Assembly: GCA_022266195.1 (NCBI GenBank)
Contig: WHVY01000001.1
Span: 18,352,001-18,416,000 of the forward strand
Length of the DNA: 64,000 nt
From: Tetranychus cinnabarinus
Taxonomy: Eukaryota; Arthropoda; Arachnida; Trombidiformes; Tetranychidae
Reading direction: 5' to 3'
This document shows positions 11,686 through 24,255 of this stretch, in pieces. Each line of letters opens with the position of its first letter. Positions within the stretch are counted from its first letter, which is position 1. A model generated the notes under the pieces. That model did no database searches. It saw only the letters and a program-made list of their open reading frames with translations, and was not told the origin of the DNA. Position numbers and translations under genes: made by a program.

Positions 11686-14600
11686 ATGTTGAAATATTTT
11701 AGGGGAAAACGTTTCAAGTCTTCTACAAGGTCCAAGTTAACAAAGGAATCATTTGGTCTGAAACAGACATTATCTCATGGATTTCCACATTCACCAACCT
11801 GTATGGCGTATGACAGCAAGCTAAGTTTACTAGCCATTGGTTCAGAAAAGGGAGTAATAAAGATTAATGGTAGACCCGGAGTTGAATTGGAAATATCTCT
11901 AGGAGAAGAGACAGAGATTCGTTCAATAAAATTTGTCGAAGGACGTGGACAATTGGTTGTTCTTTGCAGTGATAACAGCCTCAGTTTGTGGGAAATCAAT
12001 GTTCAAAAGAGGGAAAATGGTGTTGAAAAAAGTTTCATCGAACAAGTTAAAACTTGCTCATTTTTTCATAAAGAGCAAAGAGAAGGAAATCTTAAACAAA
12101 TTACAACTATGACCATAAACTCTTCCAATCAATTTTTGCTAGTTGGAACTCAAGGTGGTAATATTTACATACTGTCATTAGAAACTTTTGACCTCACTAA
12201 TGAAATAATATACCAAGATGTGGTCATACAAAATATTCCCGAAGATTCGCTCAAAAAAAGTAATCCAGGTGAAGTTGAAGTTATAGTTGAAAAACCTCAC
12301 GATCCTGATAAATTCTTGATTGGTTACAATAGAGGTTTGCTTGTTTTGTGGGACAACAAAAATTTAACTACTGAGCATTTTTACATTTCAAACCAGGTAA
12401 GTTTACTTAAAGATGATCTCAATTTATTTTCTTGTTAAGTAAATATTGAATTAAACTAACATTTTCTCCAATCACTTCTTTCGGCTTTTGTAGCAACTAG
12501 AATCTGTTTGTTGGCTGCGAAACGGTGAAGAATTTATTAGCTCTCATGCCGATGGTATCTACATCAGATGGAAATTGAGTGACAATTTGAAACCATCACA
12601 AAAAGAAGAGAAAGAATATGGACCTTATGCCTGTAAATCTATTACCAAGATAATTGGCTTGACAACCATTGACAAGTAATTATTTTTCTCATCTTCTCAA
12701 CAGTTATTTCTTGACAATTCAAGAAGCACACCTCTAGATAAAATAATTGTCTTATCTTTGTTTTTTTATTATTTTGATAACCTATTAGGGAAGAGTTTCT
12801 TATTTTTGGTAATGGTCTCCCGAGATATGACTTTAATGATAAATACTCTGTGACGATTATCAAGAAAGGTGCCGAGAAAGGAGAAAAGAAACATCATGTG
12901 TTGGATTTTCCCTCGGCCGTAATTGACTTCATAGTCATCAATGCCGATGATAAAGATGGGAAAGCTATGTATGACTATCCAGAAGCTTTATTAGTTCTCA
13001 CTGTTCAAGAAATAGTTGCTATTGATCTTCAAAGTCCCGATTGGCTAGAATATAAATTGCCATATTTGTGTACCCTCAATTCTTCGGAAATCACCTCCTG
13101 TCAATATTTTTCTGATATCCCAGATGATGTTTACAAAAAACTTCAAAGCATTGGCTCCAAACAAAATGAAAACAAGTACACTAATCGCGAATGGCCTATT
13201 AAAGGTGGTGTAATTGCTGAAAAGCCTTTCACTGTGACAAATGATGTTTTAGTGACAGGTCATGACAATGGTACCGTCCACTTTTGGGCTGCTGGTGACG
13301 TAACTCTTCACCATTTATGTTCCCTTGAAACTGTGAAGCTTTTTAATGATCCCGATGATGACATAATCCCGATTGACTCTGACGAAGTTCCAGCTAATGA
13401 GAATAGTAAAGAAGTTGAAGAGTTATGGCCACCCTTCCGCAATGTTGGCTCATATGATCCATTTGTTGACAATGTCAGGCTGAAAATACAAAAGGTTGTT
13501 TTCTCTCCCTTCTCTTCAACCTTGGTTGTTGGAGGCGGCTGTGGTCAAGTAATTGTTTTCAGCTTGACTGATGATAACAATTGCACTCCTCTTGTTGTCA
13601 AATCAATGAATATTATCCGTCCAGAGGAAAATTTCCCCTGGAAAGGCCAAGCAGCCCCTAAACCACGTTCAGAGCATGTTAAGTTTATTGGTTTCACTGC
13701 TCTTGCCTTAATTCAAACAAATCCGCCCTCATATGTGACAGCTTTAGCATGGCATCCTGAATGGAATCTTTTGGCTATTGGTACTGATTATGGGTTTGGT
13801 CTTTATGACTTCCTCCAACATACTGTTGTTGTTACTAAAAGTACTTTGAATACTAAGGATACTGCTGCTCTGGCTGAAGATAATGCTCCTATTTCTAGAC
13901 ACAAATCTTTTAGAAAATCTGTCCGTTATTCTTTCCGTAACTTGAAACGATTGAGATCTTTAAGGGATATTAAGAAACCTGAAGCCTCACCAGCATCATC
14001 TTCTACTCCATCTAATACACCAACTAAATCGAGTGATGATACAAGTAAACAATCTCAATCACCAGCACAAGAAGTGAAAACATTTGCAGTTAAACCGAAT
14101 GAAAGACGGGTTGAATCTAGACCTAAGGATGAAATAACAGGAGCCGTTGTTAATTGTCTATACATTGGCTTAGCGGGTATTGATAAAAAGGACTCTGGTC
14201 AAGCCCCCACTCTCTGGGTTGGTACAAGAGCTGGTATAGTTTATGCATTTGCCTTTAAAGTTCCTGGTTTTCTACCTAAAGAAGGAGAAGAAGATTTGAG
14301 GAAAACAGAGAAAATTACTTTTAATTACGGTAGAGAAATTAGATTAGCACATGCAGCTCCGGTAATATTCATTCATCCCATTGATCCAACTGGATACCCA
14401 CTACCAGACCCATTGGAAGTTAAACACGGCAAAGCCCGCGCTCCTTCAGCGGCAGACAAAGTTCTCGTTTGCACAGAAGAACAGTTCATTTTATTCACAC
14501 TTCCACAGCTAAAACATCACTCTAAGTACAAGTTAACTGCAGGCGAGGGAATAAAAGCGCGCCATATCTCAATCTCTTCATTTACTTCAACTATAGATGA

Positions 14601-15941
14601 ATCAGTGACTGAACAATGTGTTGTCTGTCTTACAAATAGTCGCGAGGTTGAAGTTTTCACAACCGACTTGGAGCAAAAAATGAAACAACCTTTGGTTGAC
14701 GCTCAATACAAATCTGGTATTTCTTTTCCGAGATTTACTCCACATGCCGAGGCATTATATTTGCATTTATTCTGTGAATTTAGAAGATATTCTCTCTCAC
14801 CAAAGCGGGTTGTTGAAGCTGTCTGCCTTATTCCTGTGCCAGAATCTGCCAGACCAAAAAAGGTTGTTGAAGTCGCCCCAAAGCCTGCAATTGCTAGTAA
14901 AGAGGCAGAAAAAGAAAACATTGAAAGTAAACCAGCTGATAAACAAGTTAAGGAACCAGTTAAATTACCAAAAGAGGAAAAAACCGACAAAAAAATTGAC
15001 GAATTACCGGAAAAGAAAATTGACCAAACAGTAACCGAAACAGTTATAAGGTAACAAGAATAATACGTTTAGTATCTTTTTCTCGTGTCAAAAATCCTTT
15101 CTATGGGAATTTCATGCTAAATTGTGGCTTGATTGTCATCAAATGGTTATAGTTGAAAATATCAATCACGCAAATTTTATTAAATATTAGATCTTTAGCT
15201 TTCAATTTATGTTAATTTTCCTTCAATTACTGATTTTTAATCTCTCAAAATTACAAATTAAATCTAAATGTTAGACGATATTTTTAATTATAAAAACCTA
15301 TCCAAATTACTAATATAAGCTAATGAATCAATCAATTGTTAGCATGAAATTCAAAGCAATTAAATGATTTTTACTTTTTAATTTACTATTTAAAATCAAG
15401 ATACTAAAATTGTTTACTTTATAGTTCACAGATTGATAAACCGATTGAGGTAAAAACTGACCCACCAGTCGATGTTAAGATAACAAACACTGAGAAACCA
15501 GCTGTTGAATCAAATGACAAGCCAATTGAAGAACCAATTATTGAAAAAAACGACGAAACAAAGGATGAACCAATTGAAGAGCCAATTGTTGAAAAAAAAG
15601 ACGAAACAAATGAGGAACCAATCGATGAAAAAATTGAAGAAAAAATTGAGGAAAAGATTGATGAAAAAATTGATGAAAAACTGGACGAGAAAATTGACGA
15701 AAAGAACGATGAAAAACTTGATGAAAAAATCGATGAGAAAATTGATGAGAAACTCGATGAAAAAATCGATGAAAAGATCGACATGGGAGCTGATAAATTA
15801 ACAAAGAAAAAGCCCAAAAAGAAGTCCAAGAAAAAGTCTAAAAAACCAGCTGATAAACCGGTAGATGAAGGAGGCGATGAACCGATTGCTGACCCAATTG
15901 ATAAAAAAATTGACAAACCAGTTGAAGAATTAACTAATTAG
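11686..15941 (+). CDS. l(2)gl: Lethal(2) giant larvae homolog, WD40 polarity protein, about 1223 aa
   Basis: Lgl is a cortical scaffold that antagonises the aPKC/Par complex to set the basolateral domain and asymmetric division. Four exons: 11686-12396, 12494-12675, 12789-15050 and 15425-15941, with matching phases. The start MLKYFRGKRF is the typical Lgl N-terminus; the open frame extends 19 codons upstream without an ATG. HGFPHSPTCMAYD and GRPGVELE are Lgl signatures at the start of the first of two beta-propellers. Near residue 670 lies the aPKC target loop (KSFRKSVRYSFRNLKRLRS), with the serines kept. The last exon is odd: a run of about 14 DEKI/DEKL/EEKI units (15625-15780), then a Lys-rich KKKPKKKSKKKSKK block. 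If the last intron is retained, translation stops at 15053, giving a shorter, more conventional C-terminus. Confidence 0.92.
15625..15782 (+). repeat. Tandem 12-15-bp coding repeat encoding (D/E)EK(I/L) units
   Basis: Imperfect direct repeats of the form GATGAAAAAATT / GACGAGAAACTG, each encoding an acidic-lysine-isoleucine unit in frame within the last lgl exon. The predicted product alternates acid, lysine and one hydrophobic residue every few positions, a pattern suited to a long charged helix. Confidence 0.8.
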
Positions 15942-18183
15942 GACCATTAGAAACGAATCATTTTGCGTTGAATAATTTACAATTTTATCCGGACTTGATG
16001 TATAATATGAGGATGAATGTTGATTAATTTTCAGTATTAAATTCTGTTTTATTACATCAATAATTTAACCTCAATCTCAGCTGGAAATGAAAGTCCGTTA
16101 AAAGATCAAAGAGTGTTGAATTAAGATGTTGATCGATATATAATGAAGATTAATTTAAGTATTGAATGATTAATAAAAATTTGAGATATTTCTTTGTATT
16201 TAATTAACTAAAATTTTGAACAAATTTATTTTTTGATTCGGTCATGAGCATGTTTGAAAATTCCCAAATTATTAGCAAATTGATTAGAAGAAATTTCAAG
16301 GTGCTGGAATTGCCGTATCATGATTGATTATTTTTGCATCATATAACGATAAGAATTCCGAATTACAATACAAACAAATTTTGTGTGATTACAGTAAAAT
16401 ATCTCAAGCTTTTTAGTTGTGATACAAATGGAAGGCCAATGAACTGAATATCTAGGATTCATGGGCTCGTAATAGCAATACTTAGCTAATTATTGCCATT
16501 GATGATGATAAAACTGCTGATTGGAGCTAATTAGAGTCAAATTCAATGAACTAAAATAGGAGATGTGCAACAAAAATCATTCAATGGGAACCAAATAAAG
16601 AAAGCAAACAATAATATTCAGCAATACAGGAATATGGTTTTTTTTAAAAAGGTAGGTTCATTGATCTTCAACACTTGATGTCCATTGAATAATGTTAATA
16701 ATGATATTGCGATTAAAACTGATGATAGCCAAAGTATTGGTTAAATCAACGACAGGTCCAATCTTCCCTGGAGAGATGAACAAGAGCCGAATTAGTTAAT
16801 TGGTAACAGAAAAAAAGACACCAACAAAGGTAAAGCTTTTCAAGCGCATAATAATAATGGTATCCACTAGTCCAGAACAGGTTAATAATTATAATAATAA
16901 GTTGCCTTAGTCAAGTTGGATGTAAATGAAAAAAAATGTTATTATAATATTCAAACTAGATATTAAATTATCTAATAAGAGATGTTGATGGAATGATGAA
17001 AGTAAGGTTTACCCAATTTGTCCAGTCAAAGCTCAAGAGCAAACTCATCAAGACACGAAAAATATTAATCAAAGTAACTCGAAGTTTAATATTCTGACAA
17101 TTCAAACAATTAGTAAGAATCAGTTCAACAGTATCGACAGTTCAACATCATCAAGTCCAGACTTTGGTTAGGCTCTAAGATTTGGGTAAAACTAAAGCTT
17201 TGTTGATAATGTTAAGATGTATAATAATTTATGCCTAATTTTGGTGGACTATTGAAAACAATTTAGAGTCAAACGATTAACTTGATTGTCTATTTTTAAT
17301 TGTGTTGAAATTAAAGTGTGATCAACGCCTAAGACTGTAAATACATTGGTAAATGTAGGTAAAGAAAGTGATGCCAAAAAAAACCAAAAGTCAACCATCT
17401 CATTAGTTAATCATCTGCTTTGGTTAAGTCACAAAAGGTAAAAATGGTTCCTATTTTGAGACACACCCGAGATACCAACACTCATCCCAATCTCACTCAT
17501 CATTATTATCATCATCATTATCATCACCATAATCGACTTGCTCTTCATTTCCAATCCATTTGAGCTTTCATTTTTAATACATTGGTTTACCTTTTTTTTG
17601 TTCACAGTTCAATCTAGTCACTCTATTCAAATATCACACATATTTTTGGATAAACTGAAACTAATATGAAAAACCATGATAACTTTTCCTCCCTAATTCA
17701 TTGCACTTCAACTCTTGCTTTAACTCTGTTTATCATCTTATCATCCTCAAATTACTGATATATTACGTGATTTATCTTGCTTCAATCATCATAATCACTC
17801 AAATTATCTCACATATTTTCAGCAATTTCTTATGTGTTCAATTATTTTGGGTGGACACTCATTTTTCTTCCTCTTTGTTTTCTTTCCCTTCATTTCTTTC
17901 TTCTTTTTTCATCATCTTTCATCAAATTTGGATATTTAGTCTTTTTTTACTCTCCAAGTTTATTTTTCATTTTTACCATAAAGCTAATAATAATGATGAC
18001 ATTAGAATCTGATACATTTTTAACCAGTTCACCAACGCATTTCAACCTTATTTTTGGCCCACATTTATTGTTACATTATTTACCATTTAGTGTTGTTTAA
18101 TTTATTAATGGTGATACTCAACAATAACCTCCAACATCATCTTTGACAAACAAATTTTGGGTTCATCAATTTATTGTCGACAA
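15942..18183. other. Intergenic region with simple repeats
   Basis: No gene supported. A TCATCATCATTATCATCACC-type triplet tract occurs near 17500-17540, followed by a long T/C-rich stretch (17560-17960), which explains the hydrophobic open frames there. The proximal end should hold the promoter of the SEA/EGF gene. Confidence 0.45.
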
Positions 18184-20771
18184 ATGATAACGTTTACCAA
18201 TTCATCTTTTAACTGCTATTTTACAATCATTTTCACTTTCTGGCCCTTCATCATTATCAATGGTAAGTTTTAACGAGTTTTAATAATAGATGTATGTGTT
18301 TTGATTTGAATTGTTTGAAATTCAACATTGAAAACATTAGCGACTTTTAAGCGGCTTGATAGTTTGATTGGGACCATTATGGCCACTAGGGCTGCTATCA
18401 GCTGTAATGTAATTTTAAACAGTTCATTAGACAATAAACAATTTAGTATCAACTAGTCTCAACATAAAAATAAGTGATAATTTTTTTAGATCAAGAGTTT
18501 TAACCAGTGATTTCAATTAAAGTTCAATATTAATTTGTTTTGTATCTTCTGTGGATAGGTTTAAAGCTCTATGGAACCAATCTTGACTCTGATTTGATCG
18601 GACCAGAAACAGCAGTGAACATCTCAAGTAACGAAACTTACCCTGACCATTTGAACCTATTATCAGATAAATTCGTGTCCAATGGAAGCAGTTTTGACCA
18701 AAATTTTGACCACACAACTAATAAACTCGACACTGAGTTAACCAATATCCAATTGCAAGATCGGAAAGCTCGGACCTTAAAACAAGCAGAGTTACCAACT
18801 TATAAAGAGAATGTAGATAATTATAATGGTCTAAAGAGGCTTACTGGGACAAAATCGGATCAACATGTCAAAGATCAATCATCAAATTTGAAATCAACTC
18901 GAAGTTTGGACCCATTATCACTGGAGCTTTATGATCCTCAAGTATCAACTTTAGATGGACCCAACTCAAAATTCATCGAGTATCAAAATGATGGCATTGT
19001 ATCAACTCAAGGTGAAGAAAATACACATTCAGCTATAGTCCCAGACAAACCTGATAACTACACTGATCCTGAGGAGAGATCATTATCACCTTTGTCCAGT
19101 TCTAATCATCGGTACCATTGGACAAACAAATCTTTGCCTGGAATACACTTTAGATCTCTTGATTCTGATGTAAATGGTGAAAGTACAAACAACGAATCAA
19201 TTGGAATCATAAACAATCAAACTCAATTGGATTCAGTCATTCATTCATCTTTAACATCTACTTCATCGCCAATCAAATCTTCGGTCACTTCTTTATTTCC
19301 AACTGCTTTAGGAGTTGAAAGCCATGATGAAAACCATTCTAATTATAGATTGTGCTCTAGTCCCTATAACTGCCACCTTCATCTGAATGAACGTTGTGTG
19401 AGTTCAGCCAATTTCAACGTTTGCCAATGTGTTGAACCATTTCATCGTACAAATCATTCAGAGCCATGCCGAATTAAGAAAGGAGCATTAATTACAGTTT
19501 CTTTTGGTAATCTCATTTGGTCCGATGACTTGGCCAATATTTACTCTCCTCGTTTCATTGAAACTAAAGACCAGACTGAAAGATCTCTAAGAGTTATCAT
19601 GGATAGATCTCCACTTTTAGCCTCGGGAATAGTCTCAATTGGAGTGCTCAGCTTTAGCCCGGGAAGTGTCTCGGCTAAAGCAATGGTCCATGTTCGTAAT
19701 GATCTATTTACAAATAATTTCAAAGTCAACCTTGCTCGAGAAATGACTCAAGCAGTTGCTGATCTCAGTGAAAGTGCATCTTCCATGCCATCAGAGTTGC
19801 TCTTTCGGAATGTAACCATAAAAGCTATCCAAGACGATATCGACCCATGTGGAATAGCTGATCTCAATTATTGTTCACCAAATTCAGTCTGTTTACCGAT
19901 TCCACCACAAGGAGCCATTGCCGCCAATTTACTATCAGAGCCAGGATTCCGTTGTCAATGTAAACCAGGTTTTACTGATTTGTCACCCAATCCATACTAT
20001 CCTGGGGAAGTTTGTCGTGTTGAATGTCCATTGAGTTATTGTGAAAATGGTGGACATTGTTTGGTTAATGCGTTAGATTCAACGCTTTATTGTACTTGTC
20101 AAGATTGGAATGTCGGTCCAAGATGTCAATATTCTGGAATTTTGGTATTCAGTGTTCTTGGAGTGGTGGTAATACTTCTTATGCTTATTGTTGCCTGTAC
20201 AACATCAGCCTTTTGTGGTAAACGAGTTACACGAGAGACTGTCTTTTCTCGCCGCGTGTCACCAGTTACTTATGATGATACAATAAGACCTTTCAGAATC
20301 GCTGTAAATAATTATGATTCACCTGAAATGACTAACGGACTAATTGTGGGCAATTCTCGTCGCATGGATTCATCTGCATCAGGTGGAAACAGCAGTGGAG
20401 GTGCAAATAGAAGGCTAAGTAGAGGAAGCACAGATGATGGAAGAGGAAAAGTGAAGCCACTTTCTGCTGGAGGAGCTTCTGGTTTCAAGGATGACTGTTT
20501 ATCTGAACAAGCGAACCGTTTACAAGGTCTTTCCACTATTGGCTTAACTCAGGCCAATCTTTCAGGTAATCCAGATACAAATGACTCGGAAGTTACCCTG
20601 TCTTCAGGTAACAAGGTGCCTCATTCATCATCAACATCAGCATTGAATATGTCACCTGAAAAGGATAGCTACCGAGATGTTTTATCAATACTCAATTCTA
20701 GTAATGAAAATAATAACTTTAACCGTAAACAAGGTAAACAAAATCAACAAACTCAGGTTACATGGTTTTAA
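18184..20771 (+). CDS. SEA- and EGF-domain type I membrane protein, about 763 aa
   Basis: Two exons: 18184-18262 and 18559-20771, joined in phase 1 (G|GT). The first exon encodes a signal peptide (FTIIFTFWPFIIING). Residues about 30-290 are a Ser/Thr/Asn-rich, probably glycosylated stalk. A cysteine-rich EGF-like module follows (about 290-335). Then comes an SEA-like domain (about 338-450), with IKKGALITVSFGNLIWSDDL at its start and a FNNLxVN-like NNFKVNLA segment. Two more EGF-like modules follow (about 456-549, the last reading YCENGGHCLVN...YCTCQ). A transmembrane helix (about 552-575, LVFSVLGVVVILLMLIVA) leads into a Ser/Gly-rich cytoplasmic tail of about 185 residues. This layout suits an extracellular matrix or adhesion receptor. 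I do not recognise a named ortholog. Confidence 0.8.
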
Positions 20772-22561
20772 TCTATTTTTTAAAGGTTACTGATGATATT
20801 CAGCTGTTCAAACGATTATTTATTATTCAACTGTAAAACGCAAAATACTGTGGTCAATTATCAATGTGAAGACAACATTGATTCGGATCTTTAATCAACT
20901 ATATATTAATAAATCTCAAATCTTCATCAATGATCTCAAAGTAATAACTAGCCAAGGAAACATCTGGAAGATGAACAAACTAAATAAGTACAACAAAAAG
21001 ACTGGTGGATTCAATAAACAATTCAAAACACTACATGATTTAGATGAACATTTTTGGGAAAATTTCTTTTAATTATTGAAATTCATTATTGCATTCTGGT
21101 CTGGTAAACGAATTTGACAATCCTTTCGGAAGATTTGGACATTTTATCTTCCAGTAAATGATTTTTATTATAAAAGACTCATCCAGTTCAATAACAAAGC
21201 CTGTAAATATAATTAATCATCAAAAAATGCCAAATTTTGAGCTGTTACTTCTGGTCAAGCTGTTTTTTAATCATTGATCTCATCTAAAAAAGTCTTTTTT
21301 CCAAAGATCTTTCCAGTCAAAGCAACATTATTCATTCTAAGTCATAAAAACTAAATTTTCAACTAGCACAATACCAGACATTTGTATTAAAGTACAGTTT
21401 GAGCGAATGAGCTGATTGTTTCAAAGCCTATGAAAATTAGGCCAGTCAATGATTAGCTCTAATCCAAATGATCTTTTATGGCAATATTATTGCAAATTCA
21501 ATATAATGTTAAAGTCATCAACAACTGATGCCCAATTTGACTCTTTATTTCTGAATCATAACTGTTGATTCATATCACAGATCATAGAGCCTCTCAAACT
21601 GCCACTTAATATCTAACTTTATGTCGTATTTACGATCAATTTGTTCATTTATTAAAGTGATTTTACATAGTAAATGCTGAATGAATAGTAAACTGAATTC
21701 ACATTTTCACGCATCATATGCATTTGTCAATAAAACTGAACATTATTCCAACAAAAAAACATTTCTTATCAAATTATTTTTCAATTTATGAATATGTTTC
21801 TTCACAAGTTGATCCTTTATCTCCGAGTTATCTCATCTTTTCATTAAACTCACATTTAAAATAGCTTCAAAGAAACTCTCAACAAAATTTCCATATTTGT
21901 CGATCAGAATAAAACTCGTAGCAACTCCTTGAACCATCAAATTTAGATAAATTTTTCTCATCGACTATTAATAAACTATTGTATTGAGTATAAACAAATT
22001 AACCTATTTTAAGTTTCTTAAAGAGCACAAAAAGTCATGATAACAATGGTAAAGACTGAATAAAGGCAAAATAGGTAAGGAAGGGTTCATCTCTGACTAT
22101 AAAAATAGAGCATTATAGCAATAATTTATGATTCCTAGTCACGATATTTTACTTATCATGATTATCAAAATGATAAATGTTCAATAAAGATATTTGATTA
22201 GAAAGACATTTTCATTTAAACATTTAAACGCTGTCAATCATCAAAGGATGTTTCAATATTAAAGAGCAGTCATGAAATTGAAATCAACCAATTCAACTAC
22301 CAGAGTTTATTTAAATTATTCAATGGGTTATCTAGTGTGTCTATTAAAGTCGAGTAATTACATGATAACATTTAAAATCAATTTATTGTTTTCACCAGAA
22401 GACAAAATTGAGAGTGGAAAGTAAAAGTGAGTGAAAAATTGAATGTTGATAAATAAATAGATGAACACAGTTATTATTCATAGACATAAATAACTAAGGT
22501 CAGTACAATGAGTTGGTAATGATAATGGACAATGGTTATAGTTGGGTGAATTTGATAACCT
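20772..22561. other. 3' UTRs and AT-rich intergenic DNA
   Basis: Convergent 3' ends of the SEA/EGF gene and the IFT27-like gene. A 68-codon frame at 20866-21072 is lysine/asparagine-rich without features and is not called. Confidence 0.45.
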
Positions 22562-23164
22562 TCAATTTGAACGATTAGAATCGAACCAGGTTCTAACCAA
22601 ATGATTAAACGATTCTTCAATTGCAATATTATCCTTGGCGCTAACATCAAAATATCTCATTCGTAAATGTTTGGCCCATTGGCGAGCTTCTTCCTCATCG
22701 ACTGCTCTTTGCTCAGTTAAATCAGTTTTATTGCCCAAAATGACACCAACAATACCCAATGAATTGGTAATGTTGTTGTTGTGAGTTGATGTTGACGGAT
22801 TGTCTAAATGTTTATCAAATTTTCTCAAATAATCAGAAAGGATTGATTGTAAATGGTAAAAGGATTCTTCTCGAGTTACATCAAACACACCGATAACTAG
22901 TGAAACATTGTTGGCCCACAAAGATCGAACCAGGTCGGAATAAATGGAGCGACCAGAAAAGTCATAAAAGTAAATATCAATTGAACACAATTCTTCTCGC
23001 GATTCAACCAATTTAATCGACTTTGAAACAATGTTCACTCCTTTGGTCATGTTGTATCGTTTGCTGAAAGGAACTGGATAACCAAGAAGACAATTGAGAA
23101 TCGCTGTTTTACCAACGGCTTTATCACCAACAACAATTGCTTTACATCGAGAAACATTGGTCAT
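22562..23164 (-). CDS. IFT27: IFT27/RABL4-like small GTPase, 200 aa
   Basis: IFT27 is a Rab-like subunit of the intraflagellar transport B complex (paired with IFT25) that helps export BBSome cargo from cilia. In arthropods, cilia are confined to sensory neurons and, in some groups, sperm. Single exon; the first ATG is at 23164 (the frame extends to 23182 without ATG). Motifs: P-loop GDKAVGKTA; an F-x-K-x-Y-x-M-T switch I region like IFT27's; a G3 motif DFSG followed by R instead of the catalytic Gln of most Rabs, again as in IFT27; G4 GNKTDL; and a G5-like VSAK. The segment GNKTDLTEQRAVDEEEARQW is strongly IFT27-like. No C-terminal prenylation cysteines are present, as expected for IFT27. 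A divergent Rab is the alternative. Confidence 0.75.
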   Translation of the reverse strand: MTNVSRCKAIVVGDKAVGKTAILNCLLGYPVPFSKRYNMTKGVNIVSKSIKLVESREELCSIDIYFYDFSGRSIYSDLVRSLWANNVSLVIGVFDVTREESFYHLQSILSDYLRKFDKHLDNPSTSTHNNNITNSLGIVGVILGNKTDLTEQRAVDEEEARQWAKHLRMRYFDVSAKDNIAIEESFNHLVRTWFDSNRSN

Positions 23165-23182
23165 GGTTGAAGCACTGGTCAC

Positions 23183-23748
23183 TTAAAATATAAAATATTT
23201 CCCAAGTAAATGTCGATAAGATGAGTTTGGGGAAAATTGGGTAAAATTGAGAAGTTATTAAAAGAAACTAGTTTAAAATTAAATTATATCACACATTTGA
23301 ATTATGTAAATTGATTACAATGAGAACGAATTTTATATCACAAGTTCAATGTTTGTTTCGATTGTTATGCTCCAGGATCTATTGGTTACCATCATTATCA
23401 TGTAATTTACCTCTATCTTTACCTTTTTCCCAGAATGAGAATCAATTCAAACTATGTTACCTGGAAACCAGCAATGAAACCGTCCTCTATTGATCATGAA
23501 TCGAGAATCTAGTAAACATTCATGAAGATTCTCTACAACAAATCATCTGACTCGTCAATTGTTAATCATGTTTTACTATACTTAGAATTTACTATTTCAT
23601 TTCATTCAGTAATTTCTTGCTCATTTCTTTTTTGGCTTTTAGTTAAATATTGACTTTTACCTGGTATATTGAAATTATTGATTGGTTGCTTAAAAAAACG
23701 GTAAGGCGGTAAGGCCAAAGAGTAATATAACAAGAGGCCTCGCTTAAT
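23183..23748. other. Intergenic region upstream of the IFT27-like gene
   Basis: No gene supported. Short frames on both strands (60-63 codons) have no features. The GTAAGGCGGTAAGG stretch at 23701-23714 lies just outside the MITE and may be an older repeat edge. Confidence 0.35.
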
Positions 23749-23756
23749 GTATTTCA

Positions 23757-24029
23757 GGTAAGGTTTTACTTTTACGGAGAAAGACGTAAACATTAAAAAT
23801 CATCCAATGGTAGACGTCTTTTAAGGGCGCTCTTTATGAACAATTGAATTAAATGAAGCTAATTAAGGCCCCAGGCCGACCTAAGCCCACCCTAACCTTA
23901 CCAAACCTAACCTAACCGAACCTAACCTAACCTGACCGACCAACCAACAGCCCCTTGATCAAACTTACCTAACCAAAAAATCATATGTTTTAATGTTTAC
24001 GCCTTTCTCCGTAAAAGTAAAACCTTACC
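23757..24029. mobile_element. 273-bp MITE with 42-bp TIRs, 8-bp target-site duplication and TTAGG-like core
   Basis: Terminal inverted repeats at 23757-23798 and 23988-24029 match over 42 bp with one mismatch (outer end GGTAAGGTTTTACTTTTACG). The octamer GTATTTCA sits directly outside both ends (23749-23756 and 24030-24037), a perfect 8-bp target-site duplication. No coding capacity. The core contains a degenerate array of AACCT/CCTAA units (23891-23970), i.e. TTAGG on the other strand. An 8-bp duplication is typical of hAT and P-type DNA transposons; the TIR ends do not decide between them. Confidence 0.88.
23891..23970. repeat. Degenerate (AACCT)n / (TTAGG)n array inside the MITE
   Basis: Reads as CCTAACCTTACCAAACCTAA and continues with AACCTAACC, CCGAACC and CCTGACC variants. 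About 10-12 imperfect five-base units match the arthropod telomere unit TTAGG on the minus strand. GGTAAGG at the TIR ends is itself close to this unit. Confidence 0.7.
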
Positions 24030-24091
24030 GTATTTCATTGATAAGGGAGATAAGTAGGGAAAGACAGCAGGGTGAGATGGCGCCACTAGTA

Positions 24092-24255
24092 AATTACAGT
24101 CAATCAATGGGAAAATACATGTTGTTGACTGTATTACAGTTGACTCTATGAGTTTCCAATTACAAAGGCTGTAATACAGTTAAATATATGCATTTACCCA
24201 TTGGTAGACTGTAATACAGTCAATTGTATGTATTTTCCCATTGATTAGCTGTATT
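24092..24255. repeat. Second palindromic element with CTGTAWTACAGT motifs
   Basis: Arms 24092-24140 and 24208-24255 are inverted copies, about 90 percent identical by eye, sharing AATCAATGGGAAAATACAT and ACTGTATTACAGT. A third copy of the palindromic CTGTAATACAGT lies between them at 24168-24180. No coding capacity and no clear target-site duplication. Confidence 0.75.

Noticed and set aside
15419..15916. 165-codon minus-strand frame rich in SSIFSSIFS repeats
   Set aside because: It is the reverse reading of the DEKI repeat exon of lgl, not an independent gene.
17701..18100. Hydrophobic plus-strand frames before the SEA/EGF gene
   Set aside because: Produced by a T/C-rich tract; Leu/Phe/Ser content without start context. 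Considered as a membrane protein and dropped.
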